DNA from: Chlamydiales bacterium
Lineage (GTDB): Bacteria; Chlamydiota; Chlamydiia; Chlamydiales; Criblamydiaceae
DNA: 24,645 bases
Assembly (NCBI GenBank): GCA_024233575.1
Contig: JACKPN010000022.1
Span: 1-24,645 of the forward strand
Direction: 5' to 3'
In this document: positions 14,588 to 23,242 of the stretch, piece by piece
Layout: each line of letters opens with the position of its first letter
Position numbering within the stretch: the stretch's first letter is position 1
Notes under the pieces: model-generated
The model's input: only the letters and a program-made list of their open reading frames with translations
The model's database searches: none
Told to the model about the DNA's origin: nothing
Translations under genes and position numbers: made by a program

Positions 14588-16114
14588 ATGAAGACGTCCC
14601 TGAGATCAATTCTATTATTTTTGTTTTATGTGCTCGTGGCCACATTCCTAATAGAGGTTCTCTATTTGGCGTGTGCGGATTGCGGCAACCATGATCCTGT
14701 CCGTTACGATATGATCCTTAACTCTTCCGGATACCCGACGCCGAAGCCGGGAATGGGGGTGATGGAACAACTGCAGCAGCGTTTGCAAATTCAGCCGTTC
14801 AACCTGATGGCGACCATCGTATTTGTTTGCGCGATTCTACATACCTTCATGGCGCACCGCTTCACCTTGCTTTCGAAGCGTGCTTACGATCGTAACGTTT
14901 ACAAAGGACTGAAGCATCCCGATACTTTTGGAGTAGAGTTCTTGAGATTCATGGGTGAGGTGGAAGTGATCTTCGGCGTGTGGATCATCCCTTTAATGAT
15001 CGTGATGGCCATACACTACAACTGGGCCACTGCTGTCAACTATCTTTCTACCCGTAACTACACCGAACCGCTGTTCGTTGTCGTCATCATGTCCCTTGCC
15101 TCGACAAAGCCTATTGTTAAACTCGCCGAGAATGGGATGCGCTTCGTCGCAAAGCTCGGCGGTGAATCGGTAACGGCGTGGTGGTGGACGATATTAACGA
15201 TCGGCCCGCTGTCGGGGTCATTCATCACCGAGCCGGGCGCAATGACGATTTCTGCTTTGCTTCTTGGCAACCAGTTCTATCAGATGAAACCCAGCAAACC
15301 CTTGGCATACGCGACGATTGGTCTTCTTTTCGTTAACATCTCCGTAGGGGGAATCTTCACCAGTTTTGCTGCACCGCCAGTTCTGATGGTCAGCAGAATA
15401 TGGGATTGGGACACCCCCTATATGTTTACCCATTTCGGGGCAAAAGCAGTTTTCGGCATCTTGATTGCCAATAGCTTGTACTACATAATCTTCCGCAGAG
15501 AAATGCGAGACATGGAAAAACGGAGAAAAGAAGAAGAAGTCGTTATTGAAAAAGTTGATGAAGAAGATGACGATGAAATACCATTCTGGGTCTCTTTGAC
15601 TCACATGACTTTTTTGGCGTGGACCGTTGTACATAATCACTATCCTGTGATCTTTGCCGGTTCCTTCCTGCTTTTCCTTGGCTTTTATCGTGCAACTAAG
15701 GCCTACCAATGGGATCTGGAGCTGAAAACGCCTGTTCTTGTCGGCTTCTTTTTGGCAGGTTTGGTTGTCCATGGCAGCTTGCAGGAGTGGTGGATCACTC
15801 CCGTTCTTAGTCAGGTTTCGGAAGAGGGATTGTTGGTTCTTTCGACGATTTTGACTGCTTTTAATGATAATGCGGAAGTGACATTCTTGGCTTCGCTCAT
15901 CCCTACCTTCACCGAATCGATGAAGTATGCTGTCGTTGCCGGAGCCGTCACCGGCGGCGGTCTTACCGTTATTGCTAACGCTCCCAATCCCCTGGGGCAA
16001 GCGTTGCTTAACCGCTATTTCTACCAGAATGTCGGCGCAATGGGACTGCTTCTCGGTGCTATTACCCCGACACTGATTATGGCCTTGTCCTTTTATTTTT
16101 TACGCCATCCATAA
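14588..16114 (+). CDS. Putative Na+/H+ antiporter of the ArsB/NhaD (ion transporter) superfamily
   Basis: Polytopic inner-membrane protein, 508 aa, about 11 hydrophobic segments. Seen: two inverted-repeat signatures, GSFITEPGAMTISALLLG at 210-227 and AFNDNAEVTFLASLIP at 424-439, each followed by a glycine-rich segment (VGGIFTSFAAPP at about 253-264; GGGLTVIANAPNPLG at 456-470), the layout of ion-transporter-superfamily carriers. A highly charged cytoplasmic loop, about 303-331, rich in Lys/Arg then Glu/Asp, separates the halves. I recall this family annotated as putative Na+/H+ antiporter in chlamydiae; the transported ion is not proven. GGAG lies 11 nt before ATG 14588. The IolB-like gene follows after 26 nt and is probably cotranscribed. 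Confidence 0.82.
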   Translation: MKTSLRSILLFLFYVLVATFLIEVLYLACADCGNHDPVRYDMILNSSGYPTPKPGMGVMEQLQQRLQIQPFNLMATIVFVCAILHTFMAHRFTLLSKRAYDRNVYKGLKHPDTFGVEFLRFMGEVEVIFGVWIIPLMIVMAIHYNWATAVNYLSTRNYTEPLFVVVIMSLASTKPIVKLAENGMRFVAKLGGESVTAWWWTILTIGPLSGSFITEPGAMTISALLLGNQFYQMKPSKPLAYATIGLLFVNISVGGIFTSFAAPPVLMVSRIWDWDTPYMFTHFGAKAVFGILIANSLYYIIFRREMRDMEKRRKEEEVVIEKVDEEDDDEIPFWVSLTHMTFLAWTVVHNHYPVIFAGSFLLFLGFYRATKAYQWDLELKTPVLVGFFLAGLVVHGSLQEWWITPVLSQVSEEGLLVLSTILTAFNDNAEVTFLASLIPTFTESMKYAVVAGAVTGGGLTVIANAPNPLGQALLNRYFYQNVGAMGLLLGAITPTLIMALSFYFLRHP

Positions 16115-16140
16115 TCTTTTGATGGCAGGGAGTAGACACG

Positions 16141-16932
16141 ATGAAAGAATTGATTGCGAAATATCGACAAGGATTTTCAAAAGGTCAAACTCCCGTTACA
16201 ACCATTCATGACGATGGAGAGATTGCCTTCTCCATCTTACGTCTCCTTCAGGGAGAGACGCGCACATTTTGCTCCACGAATGAATGGGCTGCCGTTCATT
16301 TCGACGGTACCGTTGAGGTGGAGCTCGATGGACAAACTTATGCCAATAACCGTACGTCGCTTTTCGATGAACAACCGTTCACTCTGCATGTTGCCGCCAA
16401 CACACCGGTCTCTGTCAAAGCAGTTACCGACATTGAAATGGCTATCATCGAAACAAAGAATGACAACCAGTTTCCTAGCGTTGTTTATAAGCCGCATCGG
16501 ATTGTTCTTCAGGAAAAAGGAAAAGATCTTGCCGGGGGCGCCATGCGCAGCTTGTTCCGTCCGATCACCTGGGATGTAGACCCGGAACGTCAGGCGAAGC
16601 TGTCGATCGCAGAGTTGATAGGCTTTCCCGGGTGTTGGCCGGTATTTCCTGCAGAGCAATACGCCTCTTCTTTTCTTCAGCATTTTCGTTTTACCGAGCG
16701 TAAAGGTTACGGGCATTTAGAGTTGGGCGAGCATCTTCATAAAATCCGCAGCTTCGATACCGTAGCTATCCCTGCAGGAGCACCTTTTGCAGTCTGTACA
16801 GCACCAGGATACGGTATTTATAGCTTGTGTATACTGCGGGGGACGCCTTCAACGGTTGAATATGCCAAAGATCACGAATGGGTCTTTAATCCCGATGCAT
16901 CTTTCTGGCATCCGGAACGTCTCCTTGTTTGA
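16141..16932 (+). CDS. iolB: IolB/KduI-family bicupin lacking the metal ligands
   Basis: 263 aa, the length of 5-deoxy-glucuronate isomerase (IolB). Seen: N-terminal cupin (about 27-105; ILRLLQGETRTF, then RTSLFDEQPFTLHVAANTPVSV) and C-terminal cupin (about 155-250; AELIGFPGCWPVFPAEQY, then AIPAGAPFAVCTAPGYGIYSL), with order and spacing of IolB. However the metal-binding HxH of the usual PPHKHD is replaced by PAEQY (170-174), the following Glu is not found at its usual place, and the late His (usual RGYHP) is Ala in AGAPF (213-215). Isomerase activity is therefore doubtful. No other inositol-catabolism gene lies in the window. AGGGAG is 8 nt before the ATG; it follows the antiporter by 26 nt. 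Its end overlaps mrpG by 47 bp. Confidence 0.78.
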   Translation: MKELIAKYRQGFSKGQTPVTTIHDDGEIAFSILRLLQGETRTFCSTNEWAAVHFDGTVEVELDGQTYANNRTSLFDEQPFTLHVAANTPVSVKAVTDIEMAIIETKNDNQFPSVVYKPHRIVLQEKGKDLAGGAMRSLFRPITWDVDPERQAKLSIAELIGFPGCWPVFPAEQYASSFLQHFRFTERKGYGHLELGEHLHKIRSFDTVAIPAGAPFAVCTAPGYGIYSLCILRGTPSTVEYAKDHEWVFNPDASFWHPERLLV

Positions 16933-17215
16933 TTGCTGCATTTTCGTGTCGGTATGCTAGCAATGCTAATAGGTGACCGGACAGAGGAATAGTCAGCAGC
17001 TGAAATAAGATAGCTATCCCTAGTTTCACAGTCAAAACGACATCGTAAAAGTGAAAGATCATACCAATCAATATCAACATAATCCCAAGGGTCAGCGCTT
17101 TTGTTAACGCATGAGCCCGACATAGGAGATTGGGCATTTTGAGCAGCCCGATTCCCGAAATGAAAATAAAAAAAGTACCTGTCAGAAGAAAAATAACCGA
17201 TGCGCCATTAGCCAT
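16886..17215 (-). CDS. mrpG: Mrp Na+/H+ antiporter subunit G
   Basis: Small membrane subunit of the Mrp complex, 109 aa, three hydrophobic helices. Seen: GTFFIFISGIGLLKMPNLLCRAHALTKALTLG (about 13-44), matching the MnhG/PhaG pattern GxxFxxxxxxGxxRxPDxxxRxHAxTKxxTLG, then two further helices and a charged tail. It is the last gene of the operon; the start overlaps mrpF by 8 bp, with GAGGAG upstream. The 3' end overlaps the convergent IolB-like gene by 47 bp. Confidence 0.9.
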   Translation of the reverse strand: MANGASVIFLLTGTFFIFISGIGLLKMPNLLCRAHALTKALTLGIMLILIGMIFHFYDVVLTVKLGIAILFQLLTIPLSGHLLALLAYRHENAAIKQGDVPDARKMHRD

Positions 17216-17480
17216 CTGTTGTCTCCTCTATTTTGAAAAAACTATCGATGAATGCTAGCGTGCTGGTAAATCCTAGCAAGCAGAATGCCAAAAGAATTTC
17301 GATCAGATGGAATGTTTCATCCATTATCGAATAGATGCAGATCAATGCAATGATGCTGATACATACCAGATCGAAGGCAATGATGCGGTTAAGAGTGTCC
17401 GGACCATTGATGAAACGGACAATGCCCATCACGATCGTTGCCAGCAGCAGGAAAGAACAAATAAGTAATGCCATCGTCAT
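17208..17480 (-). CDS. mrpF: Mrp Na+/H+ antiporter subunit F
   Basis: 90 aa, three transmembrane helices. Seen: RFINGPDTLNRIIAFDLVCI (about 22-41), the MnhF signature (R-x-x-x-GP-x-x-x-x-R-x-x-x-x-D), which places a conserved Asp in helix 2. The start overlaps the mrpE stop as ATGA, indicating translational coupling. Confidence 0.92.
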   Translation of the reverse strand: MTMALLICSFLLLATIVMGIVRFINGPDTLNRIIAFDLVCISIIALICIYSIMDETFHLIEILLAFCLLGFTSTLAFIDSFFKIEETTDG

Positions 17481-17803
17481 CGAGTAAACCTTTGGATTGC
17501 GGGAATCAGCTCACCTTTGATCTTGCTCCCGGTATTATGTTGAGCGTTGTTGTCGACAACGTGAACGATGATCCCTTTCTTCGGCGTGATGTCGACGGTG
17601 ATGGTTCCGGGAGTTAGCGTGATGGCATAGCTAAGCAGCAAAGCCTCGACATTTGTCAACTCACTTCCGTCGATAGTAATGAACTCATAGATCAGATCTT
17701 CTTTTCTCACAAATAGCACAAGATACGCTAACTTGATATTAGCGCTGACAAAAGATCTAAGGAACGAGGCAAGGAAAAAGAAGAAGTAATAGAGCCTGCT
17801 CAT
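17477..17803 (-). CDS. mrpE: Mrp Na+/H+ antiporter subunit E, short form
   Basis: 108 aa against about 160 for typical MrpE. Seen: an N-terminal hydrophobic segment (about 4-31) corresponding to the second half of a normal subunit, then ANIKLAYLVLF, LTNVEALLLSYAITLTPGT and VDITPKKGIIVHVVDN, the conserved MrpE core. The first pair of membrane helices is absent, and there is no room for it because the start is coupled to the mrpD stop (ATGA). AAAGGAG lies 7 nt upstream, so the short start is real rather than a mis-call. Confidence 0.85.
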   Translation of the reverse strand: MSRLYYFFFFLASFLRSFVSANIKLAYLVLFVRKEDLIYEFITIDGSELTNVEALLLSYAITLTPGTITVDITPKKGIIVHVVDNNAQHNTGSKIKGELIPAIQRFTR

Positions 17804-19275
17804 TTTCGACTCCTTTCGATGATACTGTTGCGGTAGAGATCCTTATGATACAGGTGATTACCTGTTTCTGCGGCGTAAGCCGCGAAAGGTTCGATGGCCA
17901 ATCCGACAACTAAGCTGATACCAGTGAGAATGACGGCGCTGGCAACATAGCGGGGAGCTTTCAAAGGACTTGGCGCTTTCTTGCTTCCCCAATATCCTTT
18001 TGTCCAGATCTTCATCATGCTGAAAAGAGTAAGAAAGCTGGTAATCATCGCAACGGCAACCGTTACATGTGCGTTGCTATCGAGCCCTTGAAGGAACAGC
18101 AAATATTTACCCCAAAAGCCGCTAAGCGGAGGGATGCCGGCTAGCGATAAAGATTGGACAAGTAAAAGGACACCAATGAACGGTAGCGATCCCCATAGGC
18201 CGCCAATCTCTCGTAAGTCGTCGCTGCCTGTGGACGATTTCGTTGCAGAACCGATTACAAACAAAGAAGATTTTACAAACATATTATGCCAGATAAACAG
18301 CAACGTAGCTGCGAGCGCTTCTTGGGTAAAGAGGGCGATCCCCATGATCATGTATCCAATCTGACTTAAGATGTGATAAGAGAAAATTCTCTGCATCGTG
18401 ATCTGTGCGATGGCTCCCAGAACACCAAAAAGCATCGTCGCCTGCGCCGTTAATAAAAGAATTGTTCGCATCAACGGCATATCATTTGGAAGAATTGTTA
18501 AGAATAAGCGAATCAACACATAGATACCCACCTTTGTCAATACTGAGCTGAATAACCCCGCAATCGGACCGCTAAGAGTGGGATAGCTTTCCGGTAGCCA
18601 AAAATAAAAAGGGAAGATGCCTGCTTTGGTGCCAAAAACGATCAGCCCCAAAATGCCGATTGCTAGAGCTAGGCTGTCCTCGCCGCGCGTATCCAAAAGA
18701 ATAGAAAGATCCGCCATGTTCAAGGTGCCGACACCATTATAGATGAGAGCGACGATGATCAGAAATAGCGAACTGCTGATCGCTCCGGTGACAAGATAGA
18801 GGTACGCAGGCTTTTTATCCTCGGCTGGATCTGTTAGTGACATCAGACCGTACGATGCAGCCAGCATCACTTCGAAAGCAACAAACAAATTGAAAAAATC
18901 ACCGGTGGTAACGCTTAAGTTGGCACCTGCCTGAAGAAAAAGAAGCAAGGGTAGTTGCAGGGGATGCTGTCTTTCCACGGGCTGATCAAAAGCGATGATT
19001 GCAAAAAAAACGATCGCCAAGGGTAGCAGCATACCCGCAGATAATAGGTCGATCACAAGGACGATGCCGTAAGGTACCGGCCACCCTCCGGCAGAGGAAA
19101 CAAAGATCGCTCCGTTAAATGCAGCATAGGCAAGATAGGCACCAAGAAGAACTTGTAATATCATGCCGAAACTACAAAATGCCCTTTGGACACGATAGCC
19201 GTTGAAAGCAAGACACAACAGAGCAGTAGCGATCGGCAATAGAAAAGGAAGAAATACAAGAAGATTTTTATCCAT
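17800..19275 (-). CDS. mrpD: Mrp Na+/H+ antiporter subunit D (NuoN/NuoM-like)
   Basis: 491 aa, about 14 transmembrane helices, homologous to proton-pumping subunits of complex I. Seen: FFNLFVAFEVMLAASYGL at about 127-144 with the key Glu135; GTKAGIFPFYFWLPESYP at 215-232 with Lys217; Lys248 in SSVLTKVGIY; and GIPPLSGFWGKYL near residue 395. These match the residues essential for transport in Bacillus MrpD (E137, K219). The start overlaps mrpC by 8 bp with GGAAG upstream. Confidence 0.95.
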   Translation of the reverse strand: MDKNLLVFLPFLLPIATALLCLAFNGYRVQRAFCSFGMILQVLLGAYLAYAAFNGAIFVSSAGGWPVPYGIVLVIDLLSAGMLLPLAIVFFAIIAFDQPVERQHPLQLPLLLFLQAGANLSVTTGDFFNLFVAFEVMLAASYGLMSLTDPAEDKKPAYLYLVTGAISSSLFLIIVALIYNGVGTLNMADLSILLDTRGEDSLALAIGILGLIVFGTKAGIFPFYFWLPESYPTLSGPIAGLFSSVLTKVGIYVLIRLFLTILPNDMPLMRTILLLTAQATMLFGVLGAIAQITMQRIFSYHILSQIGYMIMGIALFTQEALAATLLFIWHNMFVKSSLFVIGSATKSSTGSDDLREIGGLWGSLPFIGVLLLVQSLSLAGIPPLSGFWGKYLLFLQGLDSNAHVTVAVAMITSFLTLFSMMKIWTKGYWGSKKAPSPLKAPRYVASAVILTGISLVVGLAIEPFAAYAAETGNHLYHKDLYRNSIIERSRK

Positions 19276-19582
19276 TTCTTCCTCTTGCTACAAGTGCATA
19301 AAGCAAGGATGCAAAATAAGCACACAATCCAAAGCCGATCACTATCGAAGTCAGAATCAGCGCTTGCGGCAACGGATCCGCCAGGATGCCGCCGCCTGTC
19401 TCATTGATGATCGGTGCAGCGCTGTCCGTTGGTGCCATTGAGGAAAACAAGATAAGCAGATTGACGCTGTTGGACAGCAGGACGAATCCGATGAGTACAT
19501 TCCAATAGCTTTTGCTAAGCATCAAATATGCGGAAACGGCAAAGAGAACCCCTACTAAAATAGAATAGTCCCAGCTAATCAT
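19268..19582 (-). CDS. mrpC: Mrp Na+/H+ antiporter subunit C (NuoK-like)
   Basis: 104 aa, three transmembrane helices. Seen: the NuoK-like GFVLLSNSVNLLIL (about 32-45) and the MrpC signature DPLPQALILTSIVIGFG (about 69-85). A full AAGGAGGT lies just before ATG 19582, inside the end of mrpA, and the start overlaps the mrpA stop as ATGA. Confidence 0.94.
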   Translation of the reverse strand: MISWDYSILVGVLFAVSAYLMLSKSYWNVLIGFVLLSNSVNLLILFSSMAPTDSAAPIINETGGGILADPLPQALILTSIVIGFGLCAYFASLLYALVARGRNG

Positions 19583-22269
19583 AGACCTCCTTCCCCATAT
19601 CTTACCGATCTCATCTGGATAATGACCGACAACGACATGCCGAGCACCGTTAGAAAGATGCCTATCTCAAAAATAAGGTGTCCCATAGGAATGGCCGCAT
19701 ATGTTAGCAACGGTTCGCCTCGCAGCAGAGGATATGCTGCTGCTAGCGTGCAGATCAGCAGTCCGGAGGTGCATACCTTAATGGGCCTGATTTTTCTGAA
19801 AAGCTTCAGATAGCGCTGACTGGAAAGGTCTGCGATATTGATTAAAAGAAAGGAAATCCCTGACGTTAGTCCTGCTGCAAATCCGCCTCCGGGAAAATTT
19901 TGCCCACGTAGCAACAGATAGATCGCGAAGACATTGGCGGCAAGCGCGATGTAAGGAATTGTCCATTGCAAGATCACCGAAGGAATATGGGATTGTGCCA
20001 TCTGTTGTCTTGTAAAAAAGATGCCGGCCACAGCGATGGCGAAAATACCAATTACCATCGCTTCTCCCAGCGTGTCCAAACCTCTGAAATCTGTAAGGAT
20101 GCCATTGACGACATTTGCCGCCTGTGCCGCAGACAAAGAATTTTCCAGAAAGTACGCTTTCAGCGATTTTGCCGCCGCAGTGTCCATGCTTAATGTTGCG
20201 CAGATGCCTGCAGCACCAAAAAGCAATGCTGTAAAAAAGCGCAGAAATGTCGGTCTTTCGTTGATTATTTGAGGTGGCAGGCTTGTGCAGAGTGCAAGCA
20301 GGATAAATAGCATGACGACCTCGACAAAAAGCTGGGTTAGCGCAAGGTCAGGTGCGTTGTTGATCGCGAAAAAAAGAGTAAGAAAAAATCCCGTTAAAGA
20401 AAGAGCGATCAGCTGCTTCAGCTGCGTGGAGGCAATCATTAACAGGATGGCACATCCACCGAAAAAGATGGTGATCGTTATGCTTAACAGGTTCGGCATA
20501 GCAGGCGCCGCAATTTTCATTCCGCACAATACGATGACTGCCGTGGAGAAAAAGAGAAAGATGACTGTTGGCAATGTCGAAAGCTTATCGGGATGAAGAA
20601 ACAGTGTAATCTTCGACCCTGCTGTTTGGATGAATGCAAGGCATTGATCGAAGACGCTAGCAAAAGAGATGGCGAAGCGCTTTTGAGTCCAAAGCTGAAA
20701 ACGTTCGGCGACCAGAAACAACAGCGTTCCAAAACAAATAATAGAGAAGCTTAAAGCAATCTCCACTGTCCAGCCGTGCCAAAGGACCAACTCTCTAGGT
20801 TCTGCGGTATGCAGGCCCGAAACATAAAAGCTCTGGATCAAATTCTCCAAACCGTGAGGCATCAGACCAAAAAAGAATGCACAAGAGCTTAGCAACAGCG
20901 GCGGTATTTGTACTGCCAGGGAGGGAGGATGGAAAATCGTTACATCTTTGACAGCTTTCCGGACGAAAATATGATAGAAGAGCCTCAGCGAGAATGCTGC
21001 CTTGAAGATAGAAGCGGCAAAAAGGACACCCAGAATGATAATTCCACTATGGTGGGCGCGTCCAAGAAGGACTACATCATAGAGAATGAGCTCTTTGCTT
21101 AAAAAACCTGTGGTTCCCGGCAGGCCGGCCATCGCTGCGCAAGCAACGAGAAATGTCAAAGCCGTCAACGGCATTTTTTTCCATAACTCCCCAAGGTAGT
21201 TAATATTTTGGATGCCCGTGGCATGGATCACAATACCTGCAAGCATGAAGAGGCTCCCTTTGTAAAGGGCATGATTGAGGATATGAACGAAGTCATAATG
21301 AACGCCTTCGATATCTCCCATTCCGTAAAAACCGATGAAAAATCCCAGCTGGCTGATCGTAGCATAAGCAAGGATCTTTTTGATATCGTTAGCCATCAGT
21401 GACAACGCAGCACCGATCAGCATGGTCAAAAAACAAACAGAAGTAACCAGCGGAAACCAAAGCGGGCTTTCAACAAAGAGAGAATACATTCTCGCAGTCA
21501 GATAGATGCCGAGCTTGACCATCGTAGCAGCATGGAGGTATGCGCTGACAGGCGTCGGCGCTTGCATCGCTTCCGGCAGCCAAAAATGAAAAGGAAACTG
21601 CGCCGATTTTCCGAAGATGCCTATCAAAAAGCAAACAATGATTGCAGCTGTGTAAAACTGCGGATTATGCGTTTGGAGTCCTTCTTCAACAATAGTAGAC
21701 CATAATAGGGAGCCCGAAGCGATATCGATCAACAAAATGCCTACCAGAAGCCCTAGGCTGGTTAGCGCCGTGATCAGCAACGCTGAACGTGCAGCTGCAA
21801 CAGCTTCCGTCTTTTCGTAGTGATAGCCAATCAACAAAAAAGAAGTGATGCCTGTCAGTTCCCAAAAAATAAACATGATTAGCAGATTGTTAGATAAAAC
21901 AGCGCCAAGCATGACTCCCATGAACAGGTTAAGACAACAGTAGAAACGCCCGAGTCCGGGATCGTCAGGATCCATGTAATAGTTAGCGTAAAAGCTGACG
22001 AGAACGCCCATTCCTGTCACAAGAAAGGCAAAGAACAGCGACAGACCATCGATCAGGAAAGAGAAATTCAAGCCAAGGGTCGGCGCCCAAGGTATTGTTG
22101 CAATCTGCGGACCATGATCTTGAAAGTGGCCGTAAATGAAAATAACAGCAGCAAGGCAGATAGCAGCGATCGCGCTGGAGATCAGCCCTCGATTACGCCA
22201 ACGTACCAAAAAGAATAGCGGAGATGCCAAGATAGGAAAAAAAATGATCGTAGCGACGGCAGCTTCCAT
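19579..22269 (-). CDS. mrpA: Mrp Na+/H+ antiporter subunits A and B, fused
   Basis: 896 aa. Seen: a NuoL-like antiporter domain (about 1-500) with FWELTGITSFLLIGY (Glu137), FGKSAQFPFHFWLPEAM (Lys221, His228), SAYLHAATMVKLGIYL (His246, Lys252); the MrpA C-terminal domain with APDLALTQLFVEV and NVVNGILTDFRGLDTLGEA (about 600-735); then from about 764 an MrpB domain, with LLRGQNFPGGGFAAGL (PGGGF at 793-797) and IFEIGIFLTVLG. Fusion of A and B is known from PhaAB of Sinorhizobium and other group 2 operons. Drives Na+ or K+ export against proton entry with subunits C-G. No strong Shine-Dalgarno before ATG 22269. It is the first gene of the operon. Confidence 0.95.
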   Translation of the reverse strand: MEAAVATIIFFPILASPLFFLVRWRNRGLISSAIAAICLAAVIFIYGHFQDHGPQIATIPWAPTLGLNFSFLIDGLSLFFAFLVTGMGVLVSFYANYYMDPDDPGLGRFYCCLNLFMGVMLGAVLSNNLLIMFIFWELTGITSFLLIGYHYEKTEAVAAARSALLITALTSLGLLVGILLIDIASGSLLWSTIVEEGLQTHNPQFYTAAIIVCFLIGIFGKSAQFPFHFWLPEAMQAPTPVSAYLHAATMVKLGIYLTARMYSLFVESPLWFPLVTSVCFLTMLIGAALSLMANDIKKILAYATISQLGFFIGFYGMGDIEGVHYDFVHILNHALYKGSLFMLAGIVIHATGIQNINYLGELWKKMPLTALTFLVACAAMAGLPGTTGFLSKELILYDVVLLGRAHHSGIIILGVLFAASIFKAAFSLRLFYHIFVRKAVKDVTIFHPPSLAVQIPPLLLSSCAFFFGLMPHGLENLIQSFYVSGLHTAEPRELVLWHGWTVEIALSFSIICFGTLLFLVAERFQLWTQKRFAISFASVFDQCLAFIQTAGSKITLFLHPDKLSTLPTVIFLFFSTAVIVLCGMKIAAPAMPNLLSITITIFFGGCAILLMIASTQLKQLIALSLTGFFLTLFFAINNAPDLALTQLFVEVVMLFILLALCTSLPPQIINERPTFLRFFTALLFGAAGICATLSMDTAAAKSLKAYFLENSLSAAQAANVVNGILTDFRGLDTLGEAMVIGIFAIAVAGIFFTRQQMAQSHIPSVILQWTIPYIALAANVFAIYLLLRGQNFPGGGFAAGLTSGISFLLINIADLSSQRYLKLFRKIRPIKVCTSGLLICTLAAAYPLLRGEPLLTYAAIPMGHLIFEIGIFLTVLGMSLSVIIQMRSVRYGEGGL

Positions 22270-22296
22270 GGAGTCCGGTTTCGATATATGATTAGT

Positions 22297-22326
22297 ACTA
22301 TAAGAAATGTAAAGTATTTTCTACAA
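22297..22326 (-). promoter_or_regulatory. Candidate promoter of the mrp operon
   Basis: On the minus strand TTGTAG (22321-22326), 18-nt spacer, TATAGT (22297-22302; 5 of 6 matches). It occupies the 57-nt gap after the upstream membrane protein gene. Readthrough from that gene is the alternative. Confidence 0.35.
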
Positions 22327-23166
22327 TCAAGCAAGAACGTGTTTTGCTTTACCGCAGCGGCGCCAGATGATAAAGGCGAAAGCTGCGTTCCACAGGTTGT
22401 AAACAACCAGAAACAGCCACGGCTCCCTGACCGGCCGCGGCACTGTTTGTAAATCTTTTGCCAATGCTGATAAGCGGGCGAGGTGAAAGGAAAAAGATCC
22501 CTCTTCATAGGAACCGTTGCCCCATCGGTCTGCAAGGTAGGCTCTCCAAGCGGCTTCGCCCTCGCCATAATGATCTTCTAAAAAGCTGTCCGAAGGAAAC
22601 AACTTCTGCTCATGAGTCAACGCTGGCGGCGCTGCATAGATGACATTGTCAACAGAGTAGAAAAAGGCTATCGCCGGCAGCAACCAAATCGCCACAGCCG
22701 CACCTTCGCGCTTTTTTAGAACCATAACGCTTAGCATCAAAGACATAAAGACCCAGAGTAGTTCGAAAGGCGGCATATCAAGCAGAAGGGCGATTACCGA
22801 TAACTGCATCTTTTTCAGAAACGTCCGATCATATTTTTGCAGAAGAACGGTATAGCTATTCTTAATGCGCTCCTGTTCATCAGTATGCAGCTGTGTAAAA
22901 CGTTCCCTATTTCTCTCTAATTGCTTAAGAAATTCCGGGTCATTCTGATGCATTCTTTCGATCAAGTCGCCGCCACCTAACACATATTGATACGCTAGCG
23001 TTTGACGCTTAAGCTTATAGAGATCATCCATAAATGGGCGGCCCCCATTCCAACAGATCACGACGAACACGATGCACAGCTGCAGTATCGCCATGACGCG
23101 GGCCGGCGTAGGAATAAATGTCCCTTTGGGAAAGGTGCGTTTGACTCTTTTTTTGAACATAGCCAT
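22327..23166 (-). CDS. Hypothetical membrane protein upstream of the mrp operon
   Basis: 279 aa, not recognised. Seen: a basic N-terminus (KKRVKRTFPKG), a first hydrophobic helix (about 22-40), a charged helical segment (about 50-118, predicted coiled coil, rich in Glu/Arg/Gln), three more hydrophobic helices (about 121-150, 157-176, 247-267), and an extramembrane loop (180-245) containing FPSDSFLEDHYGEGEAAWRA. This resembles a sensor-like or scaffolding layout rather than a transporter. Weak ribosome site at both ATG 23166 and the in-frame ATG 23160. Same strand as mrp, 57 nt upstream, so it may be cotranscribed. Divergent from the DUF1295 gene. Confidence 0.75.
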   Translation of the reverse strand: MAMFKKRVKRTFPKGTFIPTPARVMAILQLCIVFVVICWNGGRPFMDDLYKLKRQTLAYQYVLGGGDLIERMHQNDPEFLKQLERNRERFTQLHTDEQERIKNSYTVLLQKYDRTFLKKMQLSVIALLLDMPPFELLWVFMSLMLSVMVLKKREGAAVAIWLLPAIAFFYSVDNVIYAAPPALTHEQKLFPSDSFLEDHYGEGEAAWRAYLADRWGNGSYEEGSFSFHLARLSALAKDLQTVPRPVREPWLFLVVYNLWNAAFAFIIWRRCGKAKHVLA

Positions 23167-23242
23167 TTCAAAATGTCAGCTTGTGAAATTGGTGGCAAGA
23201 GAAAGAAGAGATTATTAAGGTAGCGGATATCAGGAGGCAGTC

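Noticed and set aside
15218..16000. 260-codon minus-strand open frame over the antiporter gene
   Set aside because: Antisense shadow; the plus-strand frame contains the conserved transporter motifs.
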